Assembly: GCA_964549765.1 (NCBI GenBank)
Contig: CAZJWR010000016.1
Span: forward strand, 1 to 62,565
DNA: 62,565 bases
From: CAZJWR01 sp964549765
Lineage (GTDB): Bacteria; Zixibacteria; MSB-5A5; GN15; JAAZOE01
Direction: 5' to 3'
In this document: positions 42,262 through 50,046 of the stretch, one piece after another
Layout: each line of letters starts with the position of its first letter
Numbering within the stretch: the stretch's first letter is position 1
Notes under the pieces: generated by a model
Database searches by the model: none
The model's input: the letters and a program-made list of their open reading frames with translations, nothing else
Told to the model about the DNA's origin: nothing
Program-made: the position numbers and the translations under genes

Positions 42262-42690
42262 GGCATCGATCCGGCATCGTTTACCAAGGATCGTTTTTGA
42301 AATCACGGGTTGACTTCGCGCGCTGTCCCGACGCAGTCTCCGGCATGGTATGCCTGCGGCCGGTAATCGCCGTCCGGGGCGCAGCGGAACAAGGGGAGGT
42401 ATCCGGAAAAATCGGGACCGTCAATAGCTCGGCATTATTTCGCTGAAGGCACTGCCTGAAGCCCTGATAGAATATCCCCTACCGAGCCTGTGGGGCATCA
42501 TATCCGGGCATTGGCCGGAATATCATTCCGGAGAGCACACGTGGTAATGCCCGGGGGGAAGTCGCGGTCCGCTCCCAGCCGGCGGACTGCGGACAGAAGG
42601 TAATCGTATCGTCTCAGGGCAGGGATGCCTGTTCCCGGGCTCGCGAACCCATGGGATCACGGATCGGCAATCATGCCGATCCGTGAAAAT
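42262..42690 (+). ncRNA. Candidate structured non-coding RNA, unknown class
   Basis: Helices seen by eye: GGCAT (42342-42346) with ATGCC (42350-42354); AGGGGA (42392-42397) with TCCCCT (42475-42480); GCTCGG (42427-42432) with CCGAGC (42482-42487), which crosses the previous helix and would make a pseudoknot; CCGGGCATT (42504-42512) with AATGCCCGG (42546-42554), enclosing CCGGAAT/ATTCCGG (42515-42531); GCGGTCCGC (42564-42572) with GCGGACTGC (42582-42590). A final 11-bp hairpin, CACGGATCGGC with GCCGATCCGTG (42658-42685), lacks a T-run after it. It does not match RNase P RNA, tmRNA, SRP RNA, 6S RNA or a cobalamin riboswitch in the conserved parts I know. Confidence 0.45.
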
Positions 42691-42820
42691 ATATTCGGAG
42701 CCGATTGTCCAATGATTCTCCATCGCAAACAGCCGTGGGCCGCGTAATTTTTGTTGTAAAAACCGACCGTGAGGCCTATTTTGGAAGCATACAATCCGGA
42801 GTAATTATCAAGGAGGGTCT

Positions 42821-43315
42821 ATGTTCAAGCGCACTCCTATTTTCGTGCTGGCGATATTGGTTTTGGCGCCGGCGATGCTTGCGGCTCAGACAGAACAGCC
42901 GGCGGCCAAACCGGACACAGCCGCCGCGGCCGTCATACCGGCGACACCTGCCGCGCCTAAACTGGCCGTCGAGGCCGTGCTGTGCACCAACGTTGTGGAT
43001 CACGAGCCGGTCGGCGAGGCCGCCGATTTTCCGGCCGACGTCGATAGGGTCTACCTGTGGACGAAAGTGACCGGGCTGCCCGAGGGCGAATCCAGCTTCA
43101 TCCATCACGTCTGGCTGAAAGGCGGCGAGGAGATGGCCGACGTCGAACTGGCCGTCAAAGGCGACCCGTGGCGGACGTACAGCTACAAAACCATTCCGCC
43201 GGAATGGGCCGGCGACTGGGAAGTCAAAGTGACTGGGCCCGACGGCGACGTCATCAAATCGATTCCTTTTACGGTTGGGAAACAGGCTAAACCGGTCCAG
43301 CCAAAAGGTCAGTAA
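42821..43315 (+). CDS. DUF2914-domain secreted protein
   Basis: 164 residues. Signal peptide (MFKRTPIFVLAILVLAPAMLAAQ), an Ala/Pro/Thr-rich linker (about 24-48), then a DUF2914 domain of ~100 residues: AVLCTNVVDHEPVGEAADFPADVDRVYLWTK, FIHHVWLKGGEEMADVELAV, PWRTYSYKTIPPEWAGDWEVKV. The domain is a small beta-sandwich of unknown function. Very good ribosome site AAGGAGGG. It is the first gene after the candidate RNA and may share its promoter if that transcript reads through. Confidence 0.88.
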   Translation: MFKRTPIFVLAILVLAPAMLAAQTEQPAAKPDTAAAAVIPATPAAPKLAVEAVLCTNVVDHEPVGEAADFPADVDRVYLWTKVTGLPEGESSFIHHVWLKGGEEMADVELAVKGDPWRTYSYKTIPPEWAGDWEVKVTGPDGDVIKSIPFTVGKQAKPVQPKGQ

Positions 43316-43405
43316 AAGGCGTCGATTCTCTGTACGCGGGGTGGGCCGCATCCTCACAGCGGCCCGTCCTGTCGTAATTTCCCCCCTAACCCGCAGGATG
43401 CCGTG

Positions 43406-43921
43406 ATGGAATTTTTCGATGTCATAGCCAATCGCCAGTCGATCCGCGCCTATCAGCCCAAAGCAATCGATGACGATACGATCACCCGTCTGCTTGAGGC
43501 TATCCGCACCGCGCCGACGGCGGGCAATCTTCAGGCGTATCAGGTATACCTCGTTCGCACGCCGGACACGATTAAAGCGCTCACTAAGGCATCGATGGAT
43601 CAAGAATGCGTCGCCAAGGCCGCGGCGGTGCTCGTCTTCTGCACTGACGCGCCGCGTTCGGTGGGCAAATACGGCGACCGGGGCCGGAATTTGTACTGCA
43701 TTCAGGATACTACCATTGCCGCGACTATCGCGCACCTGGCGGCGACGGCGCTTGGACTGGGCAGTGTCTTGGTGGGAGCGTTCAAGGAGGAGGACGTGGC
43801 TGCGGCTGTCGGCGCACCGTCGCATCAGCGCCCGATTTCGATGCTTCCGTTGGGATATCCAGCCGAACAGCCCGCCCACACCGACCGTCGGTCGTTGGAC
43901 GATCTCGTCGTGCGCGTGTAA
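43406..43921 (+). CDS. Nitroreductase-family FMN oxidoreductase
   Basis: 171 residues, single-domain nitroreductase fold. FMN-binding blocks: RQSIRAYQPKAI at the N-terminus (Arg-x-Ser phosphate contacts), RTAPTAGNLQAYQVY, and ATALGLGSVLVGAF with MLPLGYPAE near the end. Enzymes of this type reduce nitro groups, enones or disulfides, or dehalogenate; the substrate is unknown. A GTG directly before the ATG (43403) is the alternative start. Single gene, followed by a strong hairpin at 43950-43968. Confidence 0.9.
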   Translation: MEFFDVIANRQSIRAYQPKAIDDDTITRLLEAIRTAPTAGNLQAYQVYLVRTPDTIKALTKASMDQECVAKAAAVLVFCTDAPRSVGKYGDRGRNLYCIQDTTIAATIAHLAATALGLGSVLVGAFKEEDVAAAVGAPSHQRPISMLPLGYPAEQPAHTDRRSLDDLVVRV

Positions 43922-43949
43922 TGCAAACACGCGGCGGGAACCCACGCTC

Positions 43950-43968
43950 GGTCCGCCACAGGCGGACC
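43950..43968. repeat. Palindromic hairpin GGTCCGCC/GGCGGACC
   Basis: A perfect 8-bp stem with an ACA loop lies 29 bases after the nitroreductase stop. No T-run follows. The 150 bases after it (to the hydrolase start at 44132) contain more GC-rich inverted pieces and no gene. It resembles the palindromic elements at 45156 and 54842 in style but not in exact sequence. Confidence 0.5.
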
Positions 43969-44131
43969 ATCGGATGGGCCACCAGCCGTGCGGGTGCGAT
44001 GCGTGCGGACACTGGGACTGGCCTCATGGACATGTAGCGCGGGGCTTTCGACCTACGCATAAAATGTCGGATGCGGCCATTAGACCACCTATTCGCCTTG
44101 CCTTTCTCTTTCAGAGGCGTATCTTTGAATT

Positions 44132-44971
44132 ATGATGAAAAAAGACCATACCTTCATCGCCAGCGACGGCGAAAACCTGGCTATCACCACCTACGGACAG
44201 ATCGATCCGCAGCATCCACGATGTGTCATCTATGTCCACGGCTTCAAAGGATTCAAAGATTGGGGATTCGTGCCGTATATCGGCGAATTCCTCTCGCGAA
44301 GAAAATTCTTCGTCATCACCTTTAATTTCTCGCACAACGGTATCGGCAACAACCCGACCCAATTCACCAAACTGGATAAATTTGGACTTAATACCCTGTC
44401 GCGAGAAGTGCGCGAGTTATCGGAATTGATCGACGCGTGCCGCGACGGCCATTTCGGGCCATCGAAGGGAATGTCGATCGGCTTGCTGGGTCACAGCCGG
44501 GGGGGAGGCATCACGCTGTTGACGGCATCGCGAAAACCCGACGCGGCGGCAGTCGTGACCTGGTCGTCGGTGGCGACGTTCAACCGCTATCCCGAAGAGA
44601 CCAAGAAGAAATGGCGGCAGGACGGCTATATCAAAGTTGTCAATCAACGCACCGGCCAGATCATGCGCCTGGGGTTGAGTTTGTTGGATGATTTCGAGCA
44701 GCACAAAGACGATCTACTCAGCATCGAGAAAGCCGTCAAAAGCCTGCATCGACCGTTGCTGATTGTGCATGGCGACGATGATGAAAGCGTGCCGGTCGAG
44801 GAGGCGCGCCGGTTATATGGCTGGGCCGACAGGCAGCAGACGCTTCTGATGACTGTTTCCGGTACCGGTCATACCTTCGATGCCAAGCATCCCTTCGAGG
44901 GAACCAATCCCAAATTGGAAGAGGCGCTGACCAAGACCGCCGACTTTTTTGGCGCGCATTTGCCGGCATGA
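44132..44971 (+). CDS. Alpha/beta hydrolase
   Basis: 279 residues. Nucleophile elbow G-H-S-R-G-G in LLGHSRGGGITLL (Ser near 117), oxyanion region YVHGFKGFKDWGF, acid in VHGDDDESVP and catalytic His in GTGHTFDAKHPF. The HGFKGFKDWGFVPYIGEFL block resembles the dienelactone-hydrolase-like cytosolic hydrolases (COG1073 type). Substrate not known. The ribosome site is weak. No partner genes on the strand. Confidence 0.88.
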   Translation: MMKKDHTFIASDGENLAITTYGQIDPQHPRCVIYVHGFKGFKDWGFVPYIGEFLSRRKFFVITFNFSHNGIGNNPTQFTKLDKFGLNTLSREVRELSELIDACRDGHFGPSKGMSIGLLGHSRGGGITLLTASRKPDAAAVVTWSSVATFNRYPEETKKKWRQDGYIKVVNQRTGQIMRLGLSLLDDFEQHKDDLLSIEKAVKSLHRPLLIVHGDDDESVPVEEARRLYGWADRQQTLLMTVSGTGHTFDAKHPFEGTNPKLEEALTKTADFFGAHLPA

Positions 44972-45016
44972 GCGGGTCAAGATGATAAGAAGAGTACTTT
45001 AAGTCCGCCTCAAGAA

Positions 45017-45105
45017 TTTCTATTTCAAGTAGATTAGTCTCGGTGCCCCACCCGTGCTATGCACGGGTGGGATGTAGTTGGTCGGCATACAATGAGTCAA
45101 GGCCA
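45017..45105 (+). repeat. Dispersed 89-base hairpin repeat, copy 1
   Basis: Aligns without gaps to 62473-62561, about 73 of 89 bases identical by hand count. Core hairpin 45047-45071: CCCACCCGTGC with GCACGGGTGGG, loop TAT. Conserved flanks are TTTCAAGTA before it and GATGTAGTTG...ACAATGAGTCA after it. Differences in the stem between copies keep the pairing. Confidence 0.75.
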
Positions 45106-45155
45106 ACCGTGGGCGGCCCATCGCGGCGAATGATTGTGTGATTCGGCAATGTCAT

Positions 45156-45198
45156 CCGCAGGGTCACAATCCCGCCGGGCGGGATCAGGACCCTGCGG
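45156..45198. repeat. Nested palindromic element
   Basis: Outer stem CCGCAGGGTC (45156-45165) with GACCCTGCGG (45189-45198), inner stem ATCCCGC (45169-45175) with GCGGGAT (45179-45185). It is a typical REP-like element; the inner arms resemble the ATTCCCGC/GCGGGAAT element at 54842. Confidence 0.7.
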
Positions 45199-45246
45199 AA
45201 CAGTCATATAACGCAGTATTATCAGCAAGGATCAGGGCTTAAGAAA

Positions 45247-45272
45247 ACGGCGCGGATGATTGTCCGCGCCGT
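45247..45272 (-). terminator. Intrinsic terminator of the M16 peptidase operon
   Basis: ACGGCGCGGA (45247-45256) pairs perfectly with TCCGCGCCGT (45263-45272). On the minus strand it is followed by TTTTC. It lies 26 bases past the stop of the second M16 gene. Confidence 0.85.
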
Positions 45273-45298
45273 CTGTGTTTTCATATGCCGAATAAGCG

Positions 45299-47437
45299 TC
45301 AGATGCCTTCCGGTTTGTTGAAAATCGTCGTATCATACTGACCGTTGACCGTCACATTGACCAATTCGATATCGAATGTCATCGCCCCGGTGTCCTGGGT
45401 GCGCATCGCCGGCAGCATGATATCGCCGTATTGCTTGTAGTCGCTGAGCTTTTCAACGACCTCGCCCGGGCCCGCCATCGTTACGGCCATATAGCGCAGG
45501 CCGATTGGACGATAAGTGGTCGGGTCGAGATACACGGTGAACTGATTGCCGCCCTCGGTTTGAAAATCGAGCCGCTGCGCCTGAGTTCCTTCAAAGTCAT
45601 CGGTTCCGCGAGCCGCGACGGTGATATAGTCCGGCTGATCGCTGTTGGCGAAAAGCGCAACCATATCCCGTTTGGCGCTCTTTTGCTGATCTTCGAGCTG
45701 GCTGGCCGGCATCGCCTGCGTCTGACCCGACGCCGAAACCCAGCCGGCGTCGCCGGTAAACACGACCTTTTGTTCGCCCATGGGGGTTTTGACGATTTGC
45801 GCCGATTTGTCGGGCGGCACTTCGATGCTCGTCAGATCCATCTTCATCGCACCCTGCGGCGTATTGACCGTGATCTTGGCGCTGTACTCGAGCGATTTGA
45901 CCTTCTTGAAATTGGCCGCCCCGCCGCATGCCGCCGCCGCCTTGGCGAGCAATTCATGGCCCGCTTTGAGTTCCTCCGGTGTCGCCGCGAATTCCTCCGA
46001 CGCCGGGGTGGGGATGATGAGGTCGATATCGTGCACCTCGCCCAGATCGCTCAGCGGTTCGCCGAATTCATCGGCCTTACCAACTACGATAATCTGCAAA
46101 TCGTCGGGGTGCAGTTTGCGCTTGGCCACCTCGAGCACATCTTCGGGCGTGACCTTCTCCACCTGCGTCTTCAACTGCTGAAGATAATCCTCCGGAAGCC
46201 CGTAGTAATCATAGGTCATCATGCGGCTGAGGATTTCTCCCTTGGTGTCGAAATTGAACACGAACGAATTCAGCCAGCCGTCCTTGGCTTTTTTCATTTC
46301 ATCCTCGGACGGGGGCTGGGTTTGCATACTTTTGATCTGGTCGATCATGGCCTGTATCGCCTGAACGGTGCTTTCCAGCTTGGTGGACGCAAAGGCGTAA
46401 AATATCCCCGGATAATCGTAATTGAACGAAAAATGCCCTTCGGCAGCATATGCCAGTCCCAGCTTGGTGCGGACGACGTCGGTCAACCGGCTGCCGAAAC
46501 TGCCGCCCAGAACCGAATTCATGACGATCGTCGCCGGATATTCGGGATCGCCCATGACGCCGCCGATATGGCCGATGAGAATATTCGACTGGGTAACGTC
46601 GGTTTTTTCGGCATAGTTGAGGCTGGACTTGTAGGTGTAATCCACTTTGGGCGGTTCCGGGATTTCCGCCATGGTTTTGGCCCAGTCGCCGAAATATTTC
46701 TTGATCAGGGCCAGCATCGTCGCTTTGTCGAAATCCCCCCAGGCCGCGATCTGAATGTTGTTCGGCTGAACGAATTTTTTATGAAAAGCGACCATGTCGT
46801 CCCGGGTGACGGCGTCGATGGTGGCGTATTCCGGAACCCGGGCATACGGCGAATTATCGCCATAGATAAGCTTCTTGTATTCGCGGATGCAGATTTGCAT
46901 GGGATCGTCGTTACGACGGGAAATAGAACTCTTTTGATCGGTTTTGGCCAGATCGATTTTGTCTTCGTCGAAAACGGGATTGCGCAGCACGTCGGCCATG
47001 GTCTGCAGAATCTGTTCGCCGTAATCGGACAGACCGCCGGCCCGGGCGGTGCCGGATACGGTGCCGATGGAGGTTTCGACATAGGCGCCGATCCCCTCCA
47101 ACTGCTCGTCGATTTCATCGCCGGTGTTGGTGGTCGTGCCGCCCGTCCGCATCACGTCGCCGGTCATTTCCGCTAGGCCGATCTTATCGGCCGGCTCGAG
47201 ATATTCCCCGCATTTGTGGATAATCGCCGAAAAGGTCAGCTTGGGAAGAGTGTGATCCTCGAGCAGATAGACGGTTATGCCGTTGTCGAGCGTATATTTA
47301 TCCGGCTGGGGAATCGTGAACGGGTTCAGCGGCGGATATTTCAAATTGTCGATGGTGCTTCCCCACGCGGGAACCGCAGCCAGCGCCATTAGGCAGCAGG
47401 CCAGCAGCGTCGCCGATATATAGATCCGTTTCATCAC
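45299..47437 (-). CDS. M16-family peptidase-like subunit lacking the zinc motif, with C-terminal LolA-like extension
   Basis: 712 residues with a signal peptide (MMKRIYISATLLACCLMALAAVPAWG). Residues ~35-480 are two M16 (insulinase) halves. Where active subunits have HxxEH, this protein has KIGLAEMTGDVM, so it cannot bind zinc and should be the partner subunit. The second half keeps the Arg/Tyr-type substrate-binding region (SVLGGSFGSRLTDVVRTKLGLAYAAEG). The last ~210 residues (KSLEYSAKITVNTPQGAMKMD..., YLDPTTYRPIGLRYM) look like a LolA/outer-membrane lipoprotein-sorting type sheet, an uncommon fusion. Starts inside the stop of the active subunit (47434-47437 overlap). Confidence 0.85.
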   Translation of the reverse strand: MMKRIYISATLLACCLMALAAVPAWGSTIDNLKYPPLNPFTIPQPDKYTLDNGITVYLLEDHTLPKLTFSAIIHKCGEYLEPADKIGLAEMTGDVMRTGGTTTNTGDEIDEQLEGIGAYVETSIGTVSGTARAGGLSDYGEQILQTMADVLRNPVFDEDKIDLAKTDQKSSISRRNDDPMQICIREYKKLIYGDNSPYARVPEYATIDAVTRDDMVAFHKKFVQPNNIQIAAWGDFDKATMLALIKKYFGDWAKTMAEIPEPPKVDYTYKSSLNYAEKTDVTQSNILIGHIGGVMGDPEYPATIVMNSVLGGSFGSRLTDVVRTKLGLAYAAEGHFSFNYDYPGIFYAFASTKLESTVQAIQAMIDQIKSMQTQPPSEDEMKKAKDGWLNSFVFNFDTKGEILSRMMTYDYYGLPEDYLQQLKTQVEKVTPEDVLEVAKRKLHPDDLQIIVVGKADEFGEPLSDLGEVHDIDLIIPTPASEEFAATPEELKAGHELLAKAAAACGGAANFKKVKSLEYSAKITVNTPQGAMKMDLTSIEVPPDKSAQIVKTPMGEQKVVFTGDAGWVSASGQTQAMPASQLEDQQKSAKRDMVALFANSDQPDYITVAARGTDDFEGTQAQRLDFQTEGGNQFTVYLDPTTYRPIGLRYMAVTMAGPGEVVEKLSDYKQYGDIMLPAMRTQDTGAMTFDIELVNVTVNGQYDTTIFNKPEGI

Positions 47438-48963
47438 TTGCTTTCCTCCTGTGCGTTATCCTCCGTCGTCTGAATGTAGGCCACGGTGAGATTTCCCTTG
47501 GTGAAGCAATCGTTGGCCACCCGCCGAATATCTTCGGGTGTGACGGCATTGATCTGATCAAGAATATTGAACATCACCCGCCAATCACCGAACAGATTTT
47601 GATACAGGGTCAACTGCCCGGCCATGCCCGTCCGGGAGGACAGTTGGTTGACGAATTTGGACTTGGCGCGGGCTTTGATCTTGTCCAATTCCTCGTTGCT
47701 GATCGTGGTCTCTCTCAGTTTCTTGATATTTTCGAACACCTCGGCCTCACAGGTCGGGGCATCGATGCCCTTGGCAGGAACGACGAAAATGCCGAACAAG
47801 TTGGGATATTTACCGCCGGGGAATGACGCGAATGCCTGAACCTGTGTGGCCATTTTCTTTTCCTTGACCAGGTCGGAATAGAGCAGCGAGGTGCGGCCCT
47901 CTCCCAGGTAATCGGCTATGGCGTCGTAAACGGCGTCATCGGGATCGGTGAAGGCCGGCCGGTGGTAGCCCATCACCAGAAACGGCTGTGACTGGTCGAA
48001 CACGATCACTTCCCGTTCCGCATTCTGTTTCGGCTCCACGGTCTGAACGCGTTCCGGTTCGGACACTTTCGGAAGTGGCCCGAAATATTTCTGGGCCAGT
48101 TTTTTGACGTCGTCGAGCTTGACATCGCCGACGATGCCGACAATCAGATTCGAAGGCACATAGTACTTATGGTAAAATTTCATGGCCTCCTGTTTGTCGA
48201 TATTATTGATATCCGACATGGGGCCGATCAGCGTCATGCCGTATGGATGCGCCTTGAAGGCCGCGCCTAAAAATTCCTCGACAAGCCGGCCGACCGGCGA
48301 CGATTCGACCGTCATCCGCCGCTCTTCCTTGATGACGTTTTTCTCCTTGTAGAACTGGCGTAAAACCGGGTTGGCGAATCGCTGCGATTCAAGTGCAAAC
48401 CAGAGTTCGAGTTTGTTCGACGGAAATGAACTGTAGTACATGGTCTGGTCGTAACCGGTTCCGGCGTTGAGGCCGACACCGCCTTCGCGTTCGACGATAA
48501 CCGAGTACTCGTTGTTGGCCACGAGGCTGTCGGCGGCCTTTTGGTCGGCGTCGAATGTCGCCTGAAGGGCCGCGGTTTTGGTCGAATCGGCCTGGATGCC
48601 CTTTTTTTCCTCATCCCGCAAGCGGGTATAGGCAGTATCGAGTTTATCCAGGGCCTTGGATTCTTTCGCGAAATCCTTGCTGCCGACATCTTTGGTGCCC
48701 TTGAACGCCATATGTTCGAAAACATGAGCCAGTCCGGCAAATCCCTTGGGATCGTCGGCGCCGCCCACGTCAGCCAGGGTGATGAACGACACCACCGGGG
48801 CGCTGTGGTCTTCCATGACGATGAATTTCATGCCGTTATCGAGCGTGAAATCGTGGATTTCGCTTTCGATCGTGGAGAAGCTGAATCCCAGTATATGCCA
48901 GCCCGCCACGCCCAGAATTGCCGCCGCCAGGGCAATCCTGAGAACCATCGTTCGCTTTATCAT
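47434..48963 (-). CDS. M16-family zinc peptidase, active subunit
   Basis: 509 residues. Signal/anchor sequence (MIKRTMVLRIALAAAILGVAGWHI), then an M16B peptidase with the inverted zinc motif H80-VF-E83-H84 (GLAHVFEHMAFKGT) and the third ligand in the KEERRMTVESSP helix. The second half is the partner domain (YHRPAFTDPDDAVYDAIADYLGEGRTSLLY). A long charged insert lies near residues 95-150 (ESKALDKLDTAYTRLRDEEKKGIQADS). The start at 48963 is preceded by GGAGGAG; the ATG at 48975 lies within that site. Forms a heteromeric pair with the next gene, as in other bacterial M16 operons. Confidence 0.92.
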   Translation of the reverse strand: MIKRTMVLRIALAAAILGVAGWHILGFSFSTIESEIHDFTLDNGMKFIVMEDHSAPVVSFITLADVGGADDPKGFAGLAHVFEHMAFKGTKDVGSKDFAKESKALDKLDTAYTRLRDEEKKGIQADSTKTAALQATFDADQKAADSLVANNEYSVIVEREGGVGLNAGTGYDQTMYYSSFPSNKLELWFALESQRFANPVLRQFYKEKNVIKEERRMTVESSPVGRLVEEFLGAAFKAHPYGMTLIGPMSDINNIDKQEAMKFYHKYYVPSNLIVGIVGDVKLDDVKKLAQKYFGPLPKVSEPERVQTVEPKQNAEREVIVFDQSQPFLVMGYHRPAFTDPDDAVYDAIADYLGEGRTSLLYSDLVKEKKMATQVQAFASFPGGKYPNLFGIFVVPAKGIDAPTCEAEVFENIKKLRETTISNEELDKIKARAKSKFVNQLSSRTGMAGQLTLYQNLFGDWRVMFNILDQINAVTPEDIRRVANDCFTKGNLTVAYIQTTEDNAQEESK

Positions 48964-49191
48964 GAACTCCTCCATAGGTTAAATTTGTCATAAGCCCGAA
49001 TATCCAATTTACAGGAAATTCGGTCGCGCGCAAGACGCTCAAACGTATTTTTTCCGATTGTTTTTACCATAAGTATGACAAATCAATTAGGATATAATAC
49101 GGGCTTTCCTGGAAAAAGTGACAGGCTTCTTGGAAATGCGGGTGCGGTGAACCGAGCGTGAAGCGCCGCGCAAGACGGGCGCAAAATCCGC
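48964..49191. other. Intergenic region upstream of the M16 operon
   Basis: 228 bases, AT-rich at 49040-49110 (ATAATACGGG, CATAAGTATGAC), where the M16 promoter should lie on the minus strand. No clear consensus pair, gene or repeat was identified. Confidence 0.35.
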
Positions 49192-50046
49192 CTAATGCGA
49201 ACCGGTGCCGCCGAGATCCGGCAGTTGCAGCGACGGCTGGTTGTAATCGACTGAACCGAGATATGTCGTTCCCATGACGCCCTTGAAATTGCGATCGAAA
49301 TTATGGTAATGCCCGGCGTAGGTCATTCCGAAATTGATCCGAAAGCCGAAGTTGATCCGGGAATGATTGTCGAAATCGAGGTAGAGGAGAAGGCCGGTGA
49401 CGGGATTCACTTCGAATCCGGTACGGAAATCGGCGGCGTCCAGGTTTTCCTTCTGGGTCATGTCCACCTCAAACGTCCCCTTGACCATGGTCCGGTAAAT
49501 ATTCAGGGCGAGGCCGTACACATAGCGGATATCGCTTCGTTTCCCGTCGATACGGCTCCGGTTGAGATTTTCCACCCGCACGCCGAAGGTTGCGTTGGGC
49601 GATTCCGCGATGAGCAGCCCGAGATTCCAGAGATGGCGCTTGTTGAGGTACCCTTCCCCGTGTTTGATGTAACGATACGAAAATCCGAACTTGGCGCGCC
49701 CGCCCCCGCCGACGGCGAAAATATATTCCTCGTGATCGGCGTTGTCGCGCTTTATCTTGCGATAGGCGACGGAAAACAAGCGCATTACCGCCGCGCCGCC
49801 ATAATCGCGGATCAAACGCTGCTGCCGCTGAGTGAAAATCAGGATACTGCCGTTGTTGGAATAGCCAAGAGCGGCCGGATTGATCCAGGCCGCGTTTTGC
49901 CCGTTCACTGACGCCACCGGGTAATAAAAGAACACCTCGTGAGGCAAAACCACTTCCTCGGCGGCGCTAACGGCCGCCGAAAGAAGCACTATCGCGAGAA
50001 TTCCAATAAGCTGCCATCGACGTCCCTGTCGATCCTGTTGTCTCAT
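49192..50046 (-). CDS. Predicted outer-membrane barrel protein, unknown
   Basis: 284 residues. Charged start (MRQQDRQGRRW) then a signal segment (QLIGILAIVLLSAAVSAAEE). AAWINPAALGYSNNGSILIF resembles the 'NPA' hatch motif of FadL/PorV-like barrels, followed by alternating strands (FAVGGGGRAKFGFSYRYIKHGEGYL; FGVRVENLNRS; TGLLLYLDFDNHSRINFGFRINFGM). It ends without the usual terminal aromatic residue, so the barrel assignment is tentative. Its start overlaps the stop of the DUF4097 gene by four bases. Confidence 0.6.
   Translation of the reverse strand: MRQQDRQGRRWQLIGILAIVLLSAAVSAAEEVVLPHEVFFYYPVASVNGQNAAWINPAALGYSNNGSILIFTQRQQRLIRDYGGAAVMRLFSVAYRKIKRDNADHEEYIFAVGGGGRAKFGFSYRYIKHGEGYLNKRHLWNLGLLIAESPNATFGVRVENLNRSRIDGKRSDIRYVYGLALNIYRTMVKGTFEVDMTQKENLDAADFRTGFEVNPVTGLLLYLDFDNHSRINFGFRINFGMTYAGHYHNFDRNFKGVMGTTYLGSVDYNQPSLQLPDLGGTGSH

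Larger units (their letters stand above)
41836..42820. other. 985-base gene-free region
   Basis: The longest stretch here without a convincing gene. Its left part (41836-42226) holds no protein-like frame on either strand beyond a doubtful 63-codon minus frame (41882-42073, TTG start). Its right part contains a consensus promoter (42227-42255) followed by about 430 bases of strongly structured sequence, listed separately. The final ~120 bases are AT-rich leader for the DUF2914 gene. Confidence 0.6.
44972..45298. other. Intergenic region of 327 bases made of hairpin elements
   Basis: Between two convergent genes. Contains the 89-base dispersed repeat (45017-45105), a nested palindrome (45156-45198) and the terminator of the M16 operon (45247-45272). 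No gene. Confidence 0.7.

Noticed and set aside
42262..42690. RNase P RNA, tmRNA, SRP RNA, 6S RNA or cobalamin riboswitch
   Set aside because: The conserved cores I know (for example GAGGAAAGTCC, a tRNA-like end with CCA, the GGAAG...AGCAG SRP loop, the B12 box) are absent.
42523..42723. Short minus-strand frame across the candidate RNA
   Set aside because: Pro/Arg-rich sequence created by GC-rich inverted repeats; no start signal.
45431..47176. 581-codon open frame opposite the M16 gene
   Set aside because: Shadow of the minus-strand peptidase: low-complexity, His/Asp/Gly-rich composition, no start signal. The same holds for long frames opposite other genes (260-1351, 13744-14955, 24607-26259, 34348-35253, 60739-62112).
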